Shown in pieces: positions 33,398-44,215 of a stretch of DNA of 64,000 bases; within the stretch, counting starts at the first letter, position 1; every line of letters starts with the position of its first letter. This stretch comes from Portulaca oleracea (Eukaryota > Streptophyta > Magnoliopsida > Caryophyllales > Portulacaceae), in the NCBI GenBank assembly GCA_029582165.1, contig CM055886.1, positions 21,286,169 through 21,350,168 of the forward strand, read 5' to 3'. The notes beneath the pieces are model-generated. The model was not told the DNA's origin. It worked only from the letters and a program-made list of their open reading frames with translations, and did not search any database. A program made the translations under genes and the position numbers.

Positions 33398-34255
33398 TAG
33401 TTCCATAGTTGCTGGATTTATGCTGCACATTTAGGCCTTTCTTCTTTTAATCAATTAATTTGTTAACCCGCATCTACACCAATTTACTTCTATCTGCATT
33501 AACCTGCATATACACCTATTGACATTTATAAATTTTATAAATTTTATTTATCATCATCGTACTTTATAAAATTAAACTATTCTTGTAAAATCGATTAAAA
33601 TAATTTAACATATTAATATAAATCAATTCCATGAGAAATTTATGCCAGATATGTGAAAGATCTCCAATATAGCTTAATTAACCGCAAATTCGATTTCCCA
33701 CATTTTTATTTCAAACTAAATTCAAGTAAATTTCTAATATTTAAAATTTACTTTACACGATTAGAAACATATTATTTAGCAGATTCTACATATTCAAAAC
33801 ACTTAGAATTGAATAATAATTGAGAGGACATTTGAAAGAAAAGTATTGAAAGACAAAATGCTTCTAGTGCCCAAACAACAGCTATGTAGGTAAAAGGGGA
33901 TGTCATTATTTAAGGTTTATCAAGTCAAAGGAAAATTTAAAGTTTATCGGGTCAAAGGAAAATTTAGCGAATCCTTTAACCAAATGGTTATCTAAAATCT
34001 TGGTATCAAGTAAGTCAAAGGCAGTGGGTTTATTGCCCAAATATCTACTACTCACAACAATGACTCAAATTTATAATTGGTATGAGGCAAATATCTAAAG
34101 TTCAAGTTAGTAAGGAGTTGTCTAAATAGTAGGAATTAAGCATCAATTTTAGCCATCCTAGGTCAAGTGATGCTTGATATCTACAATGACAAGACGTAAG
34201 TGTGACGTGTAGTCGCTGAAAGGAACTTAGGCCTAAGTTCTGAAACACTTACTAA
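33398..34255. other. AT-rich intergenic sequence with one short tandem duplication
   Basis: A 27 bp unit, GTTTATCRRGTCAAAGGAAA within it, is repeated at 33912-33938 and 33939-33965. No gene is seen. Confidence 0.5.
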
Positions 34256-34505
34256 GAGTATGGACAACGCGGAATGGTTTTGTGGAATTTTGGTTTCTTC
34301 ACTCTCCTCCCTCCCTCTCTCCTCTTATCTCTATCTCTCTCCTAATCACCACTCATTTTGACAATAGATGGTTCTCTGCACCATTCCATCTCTTATGAAA
34401 ATGAGTGGTGACTAGGAGAGAGATAGAGATAAGAGGGGAGAGAGAGAGAGGGAGGAGAGAAAAGAAATCAAAATTCCACAAAACCATTCTACATTGCCCA
34501 TGCTC
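34256..34505. mobile_element. PIF/Harbinger-type foldback MITE, 250 bp
   Basis: TAA flanks at 34253-34255 and 34506-34508. The arms, about 105 bp each, are inverted repeats: GAGTATGGACAACGCGGAAT at the left pairs with the reverse of CATTGCCCATGCTC at the right. The arms carry a long CT/GA-rich tract. Almost the whole element folds into one hairpin, with a loop of about 35 bases around 34365-34395. Confidence 0.85.
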
Positions 34506-34508
34506 TAA

Positions 34509-35588
34509 GGATAAGAACACAAGACCGGTTATATAATAGTAGCGGTATCAACACTTAAGATAAAAGATATATGTGTGTTATGAACTTAGTTGATCAATAT
34601 GTATGCAAATATCAAAGACTTGTCTACTTTGTAGTTCATGTCCGCGAAAGTTAACATATACTAATAGAAAGTTCAAAGAGTAATTTATATTCTATAGGCA
34701 TATACTTCATCTGTTTCTCGGGTGATTAGTTATAAGTTAAGAGTTGTTTCAAATGGCAGGAGTGGTAACCCATAAGTGAGAATCTAAACTAATTTCAAAA
34801 GTATTTTCATACTCTTGAAATGGTGGGGGATTTTTGAGATTATTTCAAAAGTATAAGAGGATCATAAGACATGCAAGAATCAAGTAATACAAGTTTAAGG
34901 ATTATATATAAGTTTAACACATTACTAGTATATGATCAACATGGACCAAACTAAACTTGACACAGTTCGTGTCATGATCTAGTGAGCAAGAAAATGGGAA
35001 ATAGGTATACAAGGACCGCGTCTAGAGTGACGCAAACCGTTTTACCCTCGGGCCATGTTAACCAGACACAGTCCTGTCAGTGCCCAACTTCTTGTTTTAA
35101 TGCCCAACAACTAGATGATCTAAGCTTTTAATATATAATTAATATCTATTTAGCAGATATCTTTTAATCTTCACAACTATATACATTTATAATATGACTT
35201 GTGGTCAATTAATATAGTCAACGTCATGATTCTCATTAAGGACTCTAATCAAGTCATTAACCAAGTCTTATGAGTGTGTTGGGTGTCTCCTTTAAACAAA
35301 AGTCATTTGTAAGCTATTGGCATTATCCTTCATCTAATCACAATATATCTCTCATTCTTATTTAAACTGCAACTATACTAGAACAAATAAAGTGAGAAAT
35401 AAATTTAATTTGTTTAGAGTGTGTTAAATGTTTAACTTTTATCTCTGTGAATATTTACAATATAGTAAATAGTTCTTAAGATATGTAAATTCATTCACAA
35501 CTTTTTTTTTTTTTTTTGCCAGACTGGACCACACAACATACAAACACACAAATATAAGTAGTTAAACTAAATCTAAAAACAAGTAAGA
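34509..35588. other. AT-rich intergenic sequence
   Basis: No gene or clear repeat is seen apart from a T15 run near 35503. Confidence 0.45.
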
Positions 35589-35597
35589 TAAAAAAAA

Positions 35598-35961
35598 GGG
35601 GTTTTGGCTCAAAATAATCCGAAGTCGGAGGTCATTGGCTGAAAATAATCCAAACTTACTTTTTGGCTTAAAATAATCCAAACTTTTAACTTCTTTACTC
35701 GGACTAAACCGAAATCGATATCCTGTGTCAGAATTTTGACTGGGTAGTCGGAGCACATGTTTCTTTAATTGATTTTGGTTTTGAATTTAAGCTGACTGGG
35801 GTCTACATAAGCTGACCGGTCAGCATTTTGACGTTGAAAATTGATTTATGTTTAGTCCGAGTAAATAGGTTAAAAGTTTGGATTATTTTCAGCCAAAAAG
35901 TGAGTTTGGATTATTTTCAGCCAATGACCTCCGACTTCGGATTATTTTGAGCCAAAAACCC
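35598..35961. mobile_element. Mutator-type MITE, 364 bp, with 9 bp duplication
   Basis: TAAAAAAAA occurs exactly at 35589-35597 and 35962-35970. Inverted arms of about 118 bp start GGGGTTTTGGCTCAAAATAA and share CCGAAGTCGGAGGTCATTGG. Each arm contains two or three copies of GGCTGAAAATAATCCAAAC. Long inverted repeats with a 9 bp duplication fit MULEs, though the duplicated site is low complexity. Confidence 0.82.
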
Positions 35962-36037
35962 TAAAAAAAATCCCAGTGAAGAGCCTTCTACACGTTGCTT
36001 GACTTGTTTCGCCAAACCCTCCGCTTGTCTAGTCTCA

Positions 36038-36868
36038 TCACGGGCCCCTTTTGGATGATACTCCTAAACACACAGTGACAATCTTCTGGCGGCTTCCAAC
36101 ATACTTGCTGTCACTTGTTTGCTGGCCACCTCGGTTGAACCGCTTCTTCAGATGAACATGAGCTACCCCGACTAGACTTTCCTCCTGCAGCTTCCTCTTG
36201 GTACCTGCAACACACACATCTTGACACTTAGCAGCAAGTCGGGCACCCTTACATACTCGATAGTGTCTCCTTGAAACCTTGCCTCCTCCTCCAGCAACAA
36301 CAAACTTAAAGAGACCATCTTTTTGCTGTGATTGTGGGATCACTCCTCCAAACTTATCTGGCTCCTCTGAGGAAGTACCCACTTCCTGAGTGCTTGTGGC
36401 TCCCGAAGTGTTCGAGTTTTGTCCCATAGGAGTAGAGATGACATCATCCACTGTCATATCCTCCACACCCCTACACAAGTTGGCGACAACTCTCATTGTC
36501 ATAAAGCTCATACTCCTTGGATCATAGAATGTCACTGTCTTCTTCCACAACACCTCTTCATAAGTGTTGTCTGAGATGGATAAAGTATCGCCCCTGATGT
36601 CTGTCTTAATAAATTTCTTAAATGATCTAGCAATTGCTCTGTCCTTTTTGACTGGAGAGAAAGCCGGAGATTTTGTAGGACTCGGGCAAGTCCTACCCTC
36701 CACGCATAACATTGAGGTTTTTCTAGGGGACAGGAATGACTTTCCCTCATATCCCCCCACATTTCCACTCCCTTGCATCTTGGAGTAACTCCCCTGTACT
36801 CCACTTTCCTTAACTGTCTTCTGCTTCTTTAGCCGTATACTCGGCAGCTCAGTTTCCAATCCCTTCAC
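36038..36868 (-). CDS. Unknown reading frame next to the TPR pseudogene
   Basis: This is an open frame of 276 codons. The first codon at 36868 is GTG, so any real start is internal or comes from splicing. It is basic and serine-rich, with SPTKSPAFSPVKK near residues 62-74, EVLWKKTVTFYDPRSMSF near 105-122 and a late lysine/arginine-rich part. I recognise no family. It starts where the TPR frame ends and runs on the same strand, so it may be its continuation after a frame change or an unrelated captured fragment. Most likely a decayed gene piece. Confidence 0.35.
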   Translation of the reverse strand: MKGLETELPSIRLKKQKTVKESGVQGSYSKMQGSGNVGGYEGKSFLSPRKTSMLCVEGRTCPSPTKSPAFSPVKKDRAIARSFKKFIKTDIRGDTLSISDNTYEEVLWKKTVTFYDPRSMSFMTMRVVANLCRGVEDMTVDDVISTPMGQNSNTSGATSTQEVGTSSEEPDKFGGVIPQSQQKDGLFKFVVAGGGGKVSRRHYRVCKGARLAAKCQDVCVAGTKRKLQEESLVGVAHVHLKKRFNRGGQQTSDSKYVGSRQKIVTVCLGVSSKRGP

Positions 36869-37470
36869 CCTACAGATGGGAAGTTTTGAATCACCTTGAT
36901 AGTCGCGTATGTGAGATGGTGGTACTTGTCATTTTCCGACAAAAGGCTTGTTTTTGGTGCCTTGTTAGAGGTTTTCACCCATTCTAGTTCTTGCTTAGCC
37001 TCCACATTTGAAGAATCTATCTCCAACACCCAGGTAAGCGATTTCCTCACTTCAACCAAGTTTCCTAACTGAGCATGAGCAACACCACTTCGGTATAAAG
37101 CTTTAACATTGTTTGGTTCAAACTATAACACAAACCTACACGCTTCAACGACCTTTGAGAACCTTCCCAACTTCAATTCACAAGCAGCAAGGTTCATATT
37201 AAGTGATACAATCGACTCCCACAGTAGCAAGTACTCCGATTCAGATATTGGTTCGCTCATACAAACAAGTTGTAGGCATTTCCCATACGAACGGACAACA
37301 CTGTCAAAATGTCCCGTTCTGAATAATTGGTTGCCTTCCTCTTTGAACATCTTTGCTACAAATATGGCCTGACTAGGATGCTCCATTTGCCCCAATAGAT
37401 TTAATACATCCCCATCAAAATCATTCTCCCTGGATGCCATAATCTCACTCCAAGGAGTATTCTCCCCCAT
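36865..37470 (-). pseudogene. TPR co-chaperone-like protein, broken by an in-frame stop
   Basis: From the ATG at 37470 (MGENTPWSEIM) the minus strand encodes a TPR domain of the Hsp90/Hsp70 carboxylate-clamp kind, as in plant FKBP-type or related co-chaperones. Clamp-like positions are visible: FKEEGNQLFRTG in repeat 1, SLNMNLAACELKLGRF in repeat 2, FEPNNVKALYRSG in repeat 3, then VRKSLTWVLEIDSSN. A TAG falls at 37126-37128 between repeats 2 and 3, exactly where most family members have an acidic or polar residue, so this looks like one substitution. The same frame then continues for another 87 codons. Catalytic or targeting domains are not present on either side. Confidence 0.7.
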
Positions 37471-38315
37471 CCTCAAACAAAGCGAATCACCCCCGCTAAT
37501 GGCGCGACCAAGGACCAACTAAACATCCACCTTAGCTAAGCCACAGGAAAGCTTCCAAACAACCACAACCAACCTAAAGAAGCCTAACACACTGGACAAC
37601 AAGGACGGGATTATAGACCCCTGTTACAACCTACTAACCAACATTGCAGTTAAAAAGAGATGAAGATAAAGAAACGTGTACCTGGTTATCAAGCTCAACA
37701 CGTAGCCCCCAAGCCTCACACCAGCAACCCCGTCTAGAAAGTGTGGCCTATGCGCTAGTAGGAGCCTCGCCGGTAAGCGCCGGAACCGAGGACAACAATC
37801 CCCACAAAACCTACCACAAACTTCCTAAAACAAGACTATAGAACTACCTATCAGAGAGAATGGTTTATGGGATCGGGTAGATCGGGCGATGGTGGTGCCG
37901 GTGACAACGCTAGGCGACCATCACCGGCACCAGCGAGCTGAGTTAAAAGCTGGGTACCAGAAGTAGGTGGTAGGTAGGAGAGCAACGCGGTTTTTGTGTC
38001 ATTCCGCTTATCTGTTGAAAGAAGGCAGGGAACATTCACGACTCTTAATAATATCCCAAGTGAGATTACCATTATTCTATACCTAACTTACCCCTTTTCA
38101 ACCTACAATTAGGGCATGCCAAAATCATGGGTAAGTCTATTTTATCAAAATTTACCAGTTTTTATCTTAATTTATCAATATTTACCAAAATTTACCAAAG
38201 TTAAAAAATCAAAAAAAATTAATTTTGATATATTAGTGTAAATTTTCCAAAAGTTACCAAAAATTACCAACATTTAACTTTTATCCAACTGCTTTTTATC
38301 CATGAATTTGACAGG

Positions 38316-38373
<58 letters not shown>

Positions 38374-38393
38374 GGAAAAACTTATAATGGTTG
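37471..38393. other. Flank of the TPR pseudogene with (ATT)n microsatellite
   Basis: 37600-38000 is less AT-rich and may be former 5' flank. From 38100 there are many repeats of the word AAATTTACCA. A pure (ATT)n run of about 19 units lies at 38317-38373. No gene is seen. Confidence 0.5.
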
Positions 38394-38483
38394 TGTAACA
38401 CCCCGGATATATGGATAAAGTGTGGCTTAAGAGGGTTTAAATGACTATTTATATCACCAAGGTGCACCTTATTTTAGGGTGTC

Positions 38484-38560
38484 TCATCCATTGGGAACTC
38501 CTCAGTTAAGCGTGTTGGCTGGGAGTAGTCTAAGGATGGGTGACCTCCTGGGAAGTTTTC
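38484..38560 (+). other. 5S rRNA-like segment in the Cassandra 5' LTR
   Basis: CATCCATTGGGAACTCCTCAGTTAAGCGTG followed by AGGATGGGTGACCTCCTGGGAAG matches 5S rRNA in order, including the internal promoter A-box and C-box regions. In Cassandra this is thought to give an RNA polymerase III promoter. The A-box in this LTR is one base short (GTGTTGG) compared with the other LTR (GTGCTTGG). Confidence 0.85.
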
Positions 38561-38912
38561 GCAGGCAGCGTGTGAGCGAAGACGAAGCACGCTGGAAAGA
38601 CTCGTGGTGATTTGTGAGGTCAGTCAGCGATCCTTGAAGTCGTTTCCGGTAATGTCCGCGGCCCAGGAGGGGCCGGGACGTTACAGATACATGGTATCAG
38701 AGCCGACCCGCGACCGTGAGCTGCGCCAGTGGACGGGAGATCCATGGGCAGTCACCTAGCGGGGCAAAGATTCTGGAGTGGATTGTGGCACAACGAGGAC
38801 GTTGTGCGCTTAAGTGGGGGTGATTGTAACACCCCGGATGTATGGTTAAAGTGTGGCTTAAAAGGATTGAAATGACTACTCATATCACCAAGGTACACCT
38901 TCTTTTATGGTA

Positions 38913-38991
38913 GCTCATCCGTTGGGAACTCCTCAGTTAAGCGTGCTTGGCTGGGAGTAGTCAAAGGATGGGTGACCTCCTGGGAAGTTTT
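38913..38991 (+). other. 5S rRNA-like segment in the Cassandra 3' LTR
   Basis: The same segment as in the 5' LTR, with a more intact A-box (AAGCGTGCTTGGCTGG) and the C-box GGATGGGTGACCTCCTGGGA. It is not a full 5S gene: the first third and the end are divergent. Confidence 0.85.
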
Positions 38992-39123
38992 CCCAAGCGG
39001 CGTGTGAGCGAGAACGAAGCACGCTGGAAAGACCCGTGATGATTTGTGGGGTCAGTCGACAATCCTTGAAGCAGTTATCGGTAATGTCCGCGGCCCGGGA
39101 GGGGGCCGGGGCGTTACAAGTTG

Positions 39124-39382
39124 TCAACCATGACAACTACCACAATGAAAATAATATTTATCCATCCATCCGTCAACTTTTATCTTCGTCATTCATTTTT
39201 TTTATTTAGTAGAACATTATAAAATATATTTTTTAATTAAAAAAAGTTTTATGAAATTTTTTAAAGTTTAAATACCTTAACTCTAATTTTTTACCTAGTA
39301 AACAAACATATTTTGAAAAATATTTATTTAAATTTTTTTTAAAATAAACTAAAATTTTAAAAAATATATTAACAATTTATAT
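39124..39382. other. AT-rich spacer
   Basis: No feature is seen beyond A/T homopolymer runs. Confidence 0.4.
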
Positions 39383-39385
39383 TAA

Positions 39386-40357
39386 GAGTGTGTTTGGTAG
39401 GGGGGAAAATATTTTTTTGGAAAATGTTTTCCCAATTTTCTAGTGTTTGGTACAAAAAAAGTTTAGAAAATTATTTCCAAAGAAAATCATTTTCTTCTAA
39501 AGGAAGGAAAATGACTTCCTTTGTTCAACCTAGAAAAATTATTTTTCACCATTGATTGTTGTATCAATTTTTATTACTAACCGTAACTGATATTTGAGGC
39601 CGAAATTTAACATTAACGGTTTTGCTCAAATTTTGTAACACGATAGAATTGATTAAAAAAACCTCAAATATAAATTTTTAGCTCAAAATATTTTTATTTG
39701 ATAACATTTATCTCACTATACATCAGATCAGAAGTTTTTTCCCTAAAACTGACTAAAACTTTTAAAAATTCAAACTGAACTGTTTGAATTGAAACTTTAT
39801 GATTTGATAGTATGAACTAAGAAAAACTTAAATGTAAATTTTGAGCTCCAAATATTTTCATTTGTAACATATATCGCCACTTTTATCGACATTTTTTTGC
39901 GGTTAAATATGACTGAAACTTAAGAGCAAAATTCAATTTTCTCAGTTTGTCACGAAACTTTACAATATGATAGAAATGATTAAAAAAGCTCAAATATGAA
40001 TTTTGAGCTCCAAATATTTTCATTTGTAACATATATCGCCACTTTTGTCGACATTTTTTTGCGGTTAAATATGACTGAAACTTAAAAGTAAAATTCAATT
40101 TTATCGGTTTGTCACGAAACTTTATAACACAATAGAAATGTTTAAGAAAAGCTCAAATATGAATTTTGAGCTCCAAATATTTTCATTTGTAACATATATC
40201 GCTACTTATATCGACATAAATGATCATTTTCCGAAAAATAATTTATCTCCTACCAAACAAGGAAAAATTTGGCATGGAAAACAATTTTCCTTGGAAAACC
40301 ATTTCTTATGGAAAACCATTTCCTCATAAATCGTTTTTCTCTCAACCAAACACACCC
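39386..40357. mobile_element. PIF/Harbinger-like non-autonomous element with internal tandem repeats
   Basis: TAA flanks at 39383-39385 and 40358-40360. The left end reads GAGTGTGTTTGGTAGG and the right end, reversed, GGGTGTGTTTGGTTGAG. Subterminal regions on both sides are rich in GGAAAA/TTTTCC. No transposase is seen. The middle is a tandem array (39780-40215). Confidence 0.75.
39780..40215 (+). repeat. ~162 bp tandem repeat, about 2.7 copies
   Basis: The marker TTTTGAGCTCCAAATATTTT recurs at about 39840, 40001 and 40164, a period of 162-163 bp. Copies share CGACATTTTTTTGCGGTTAA and TTTGTCACGAAACTTTA and differ by scattered substitutions. Confidence 0.88.
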
Positions 40358-40360
40358 TAA

Positions 40361-41003
40361 ATAAAAAAGCTAACGATCAAGGTAAAACTTGACAAATATA
40401 TGGGTAAGATTTATTTTCCTTATGGTGGTTGTCTGGTTGACAACCACTGTAAGTGTATCCTTATTATTATTATTGTTATTATTATTATTATTATTAATAT
40501 TAATGTAACTTCAAACAGTACACTCACACACGAATTTAATTATTGCCAGTAGTTTGACAACTAATTATTCCCCTGGACTGTATTGTGGGGGCTGATGTGT
40601 TCCTCCTGAGCACTGTTTTGAGAGTTTGGTGCATTTCTGAAAGAGGCCGGATTGCTGTGCCCCACCCTTTCTTTGTCTTTGTCTTCCTCCATTAGTTTTT
40701 TTTTTTAAAGTTATTTTGTCTTTTCTTTACTTATAATTTTATTTTTAATGCATGGTGAAAGCCTTGAATTTGATCATACGGAGTACCATGTTGTTGACAC
40801 AATGACTAATTAAAATGCTTCCAGTAAATTTGACGACTATATTCCATCAATAAAATATCTAGATTAGCGGCCGAGCCGCCCTATATATGAGCTTTATATT
40901 CTTTATATTTTTTGGTTTCTGTACTTAATTTAATCTATGAATTGCTTTTCCTTTTCAATTAACCATTCAATTTTTATCATTTTTAATGACTTTCGTTTAT
41001 AAT
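40361..41003. other. AT-rich intergenic sequence
   Basis: It has a (TTA)n-like microsatellite at 40460-40500. No gene is seen. Confidence 0.45.
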
Positions 41004-41493
41004 TTTTTACATAAATTATTATTAGTAACATTATATTCTTATAATAATTTTTTACATAAATATAATGATTCTTTTATAGTAAATAATTATATATATTTAA
41101 ATGTTAATAATATTTTTAAAATTTAATTGATATAAAATAAAGTGAAATCGTACAAAATTTCTAACCATTGATAACTTCAACTTTGTTTTAAAATTAGGAA
41201 AATTAGTTATTATTGCATGAAATTCACACTTTCACTTATGACCTCGATTTTTACATAAATTATTATTAGTAACATTATATTTTTATAATAATTTTTTACA
41301 TAAATATAATGATTTTTTATAGTAAATAATTATATATATTTAAATGTCAATAATATTTTTAAAATAATTGATATAAAAATAAAGTGAAATAGTACAAAAT
41401 TTCTAACCATTGAGAACTTCAACTTTTTTTTAAAAAATTAGGAAACTTAGTTATTATTGCATGAAATTCACACTTTCACTTAAGACCTCGATT
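41004..41493 (+). repeat. Tandem duplication of a ~245 bp AT-rich unit
   Basis: Copy 1 is about 41004-41247 and copy 2 about 41248-41493. Both run from TTTTTACATAAATTATT through AAATTTCTAACCATTGA to TTTCACTTAWGACCTCGATT. They differ at a handful of sites. Confidence 0.9.
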
Positions 41494-42012
41494 GTTAATA
41501 ATAATATTTTTATTAAATAACTGTAATTTAAATTTATACTAGTCATAAAAACTAAATTAAAAGGAATAATTTTTTAAAGTAAACATTTTATTAAATTGGA
41601 GAAATTACATGCAGTTAATTTCAACTTTATTTTTTTTGTTTATAAACAAGGTTTAGGTTTACGTAATTTATTTTTGCTTTTTTCTTTTCATTTTACAATG
41701 CAAGTGTTTTGATTTTCGACCAATTATTGACAAAGATATATATTCTTAGTTCTCACCAACATTAATGTTTTCTTTCTACCACCACCAATGCTTTCTCTTT
41801 ACCAACTTCAAAAGAGAAACAGACTTTTATCACAGTACTTTACAAATAAGAATTAATTCTCACCAACATTGGTGTTTTTGTTTTCATGATTATTGTTCTA
41901 AGCCTAACAGGTAATCCTTTCAGAAGTTTAAAATGTTTGACTAAGTTCCAAACAGATTAGGACAAGTTTAAAAACAATAGTAGTAAGATTCGGATGAAGA
42001 AAAAAAATTATT
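41494..42012. other. AT-rich intergenic sequence
   Basis: No gene is seen. CTCACCAACATT with TTTTCTTT repeats twice near 41754 and 41860. Confidence 0.4.
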
Positions 42013-42028
42013 GGGGGGGGGGGGGGGG
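42013..42028 (+). repeat. G16 homopolymer
   Basis: Sixteen consecutive G in AT-rich surroundings, likely length-variable. Confidence 0.9.
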
Positions 42029-42042
42029 CGCTTCAGTGAATA

Positions 42043-42455
42043 GGCCCTATTCTTTTATGTGGTTGACAATGTGCGGTGTCACAAACTACCACACTTTGCC
42101 CCAACCCACCACAACATACCATTCCATCACAATTCACCATAACTCACCATAAATTACTTTTTCAAACTTATCATATGTCTTTAATATAAATTTTCAATCA
42201 ATACTTTTTGAACTCGATCACTTTTTCCAATACAATACTTTTTCAACCATTTTTTTAATCATCCAAAAACAATACATTATTTCAACTCACTTTTTCCAAT
42301 TACTTTTTCACAATTACCAATACAATATTTATTTATATATAAAAAAAAACTCACCACAACTTACCAATAACCCACCACAATTCCACCATACCCGCCACAA
42401 TTTCACCACACCATACCGCGTCATACCGCAGCACACCGCATAAAAGAACAGAGCC
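42043..42455. mobile_element. TIR-bearing MITE of uncertain superfamily
   Basis: The left end GGCCCTATTCTTTTATGTGG pairs with the right end, reversed, GGCTCTGTTCTTTTATGCGG. The interior is strand-biased, dominated by CACCA/CCACAA on the plus strand. No clear target duplication was found. Confidence 0.65.
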
Positions 42456-42558
42456 TAAATGAAAGAGTTATTTAGTTTGGGTATCCCTTCAATTACTTTC
42501 AACAAAAATTTTATTTTTTTACTGTTTGAATTGGTTAGAAATTTCATAAGAGTTATTC

Positions 42559-43339
42559 TGAAATAACCCTAGAGGGGGGTGAATAGGGTTATATAAAAAT
42601 TATACACTTAATCAACACAAGAACGTTAATAGCACTTATATATCTGAATAATACTTCTTTATTGATAAACTTAAAGTGCTAGAAAATAGATCGAGGAGGT
42701 TACAAACTTGGCACTGTCAAGAACTGTGAGGTCCTCAGCAGATGCTTACAAGGGCAGAAGATTCAGGATGAACTTCTGCAACAGTGGCCTCACAATTGAG
42801 GCAGGAAGAATGGCTTGTAAGGTCACTTCACTTTAGTTACACGACTCTGAGGTCCTCACCAGAACACACCTTCTGGTTATACAACTCACTACTCACAACC
42901 AAGTAGCTACACTTGGAATTTTCTATAACAAAATTCCTACACACGATTTATCTTGCTTGGAATCGTTAATAAGTGAAGAGAATGAGTTCTCTATTTATGC
43001 TTGGCTCCCCAACGGCTCCTTCAGCAACTTTCCTTCAAGTTTTGATTCTTTCCAAGTTGAGGAGGCAGATTTCTTCAATCCTTTTATTTGGAAATTATCT
43101 CCAACATTTGATTTAGATTCTACAAGGAATAAATCTGTTAAGAATCACGGATATATATATAAATATCAGGAAGATATAGGACAAATAATTTAAGGAAACT
43201 TTCTTGATTTTATCTCTTCAAAATTTGTCTTTCAATTAAAATGTCAGCGGCTACTGTGGAGGTCCTCAAAGCAGTGTCAACGGCTACTGTGGAGGTCCTT
43301 AAAGCAGTGGAAGTCCTCGAGATGATCAGGGGTTCTTCA
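42559..43339 (-). repeat. Solo LTR of a SIRE-like Copia element
   Basis: On the minus strand it runs from TGAAGAACCCCTGATC to a C-rich end AACCCTATTCACCCCCC then GGGTTATTTCA, the same end as the SIRE-like LTRs at 24047 and 27092. Flanks share only ATTC (42555-42558 and 43340-43343), so the duplication is imperfect. It contains several GAGGACC/GAGGTCCTC words. Confidence 0.75.
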
Positions 43340-43344
43340 ATTCT

Positions 43345-44215
43345 ATAGCTCTATAAATATATAAAATTACGTGTATAATCATAGGGGTAACCCTTAAAAT
43401 ATTCTGTATATTTATAAATATATCTTTAATGACTTTTTTACTAGCATATCGCATACATTTCTCATGCCTAAACATTGAACAACAAACTGTCAAAAAAAAT
43501 AAACCAATCATGAAATTTAATTGATGGCTAGGTTGAGATAAATAACCCTAAACAAGTAACGGTAAAACGTGGGGTGGTGTGCACATGCAATTGTTATATG
43601 GTTCAATGTAATGCACTTATCTAGATGTCCCATTTCCATTTGTATAAATGTTTTAAAAAGTTTATTAATATTAGTTATAAAATTTATTGTTGGGGAGATT
43701 CAAGGTAGGAGTCAACTTCAACCAAAGTTCAGGGTATACAAGTACAAGTGATGTTTCCCAACAATATCCCCTTTCATACATGAGTCTTTCGCCCTTGATT
43801 GGAAATCTCTCTCTCTCTTTTTTTTTTTTTGGGCCAAGATTTGAAGTCACCATCAAGTGCCCTTCATAGTCACGCCTTATTTTCTAGAGCCACACCCTAC
43901 TCCACCTGAATCTTATGCCACCACTCTACCTCAAGAGTGCAACCGCTTCTTAGTCCACAGAACTACACCCTATTCTACATGAGTCTCATGCCACCACTAT
44001 GTGCCTTCAAGAGACCCAGCCATGCGCGTGCAAGGGTCTCTACTCCTGTCTATGGTGATTTTTACGTGGTGATTTTTACGGGACCACATTCCCCCACCTA
44101 ACGCCCAGCTGAATGATCAACCATCGATTCTGATACCACTTGTGGGGAGATCCAAGGCGGGAGCCCACTTCAATTAAGATCAATGGTATTTAAGTTAAGC
44201 GAGGTTTCATCTTAA
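43345..44215 (-). mobile_element. Decayed small LTR element or TRIM fragment
   Basis: A ~75 bp sequence beginning TGTKGGGGAGATYCAAGG occurs at 43688-43760 and again at 44141-44215. Just left of the second copy, at 44126-44138, the minus strand reads TGGTATCAGAATC, a tRNA-Met-type primer site with changes. The 370 bp between them has no coding frame and holds CCACACCCTACTCCACCTGA-like repeats. Orientation would be minus. The LTR ends cannot be placed. Confidence 0.4.

Larger units (their letters stand above)
38394..39118 (+). mobile_element. Cassandra-type TRIM retrotransposon, complete, 725 bp
   Basis: LTRs of 292 bp (38394-38685) and 294 bp (38825-39118) begin TGTAACACCCCGG and end CGTTACA. 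A primer site TGGTATCAGAGCC is at 38692-38704 and CTTAAGTGGGGGTG precedes the second LTR. The internal part is only 139 bp and codes for nothing. Flanks GGTTG (38389-38393) and AGTTG (39119-39123) match at four of five bases. The LTRs contain 5S rRNA-like sequence, the diagnostic mark of Cassandra. Confidence 0.93.

Noticed and set aside
38484..38991. 5S rRNA genes
   Set aside because: Similarity covers only part of 5S rRNA and lies inside Cassandra LTRs.
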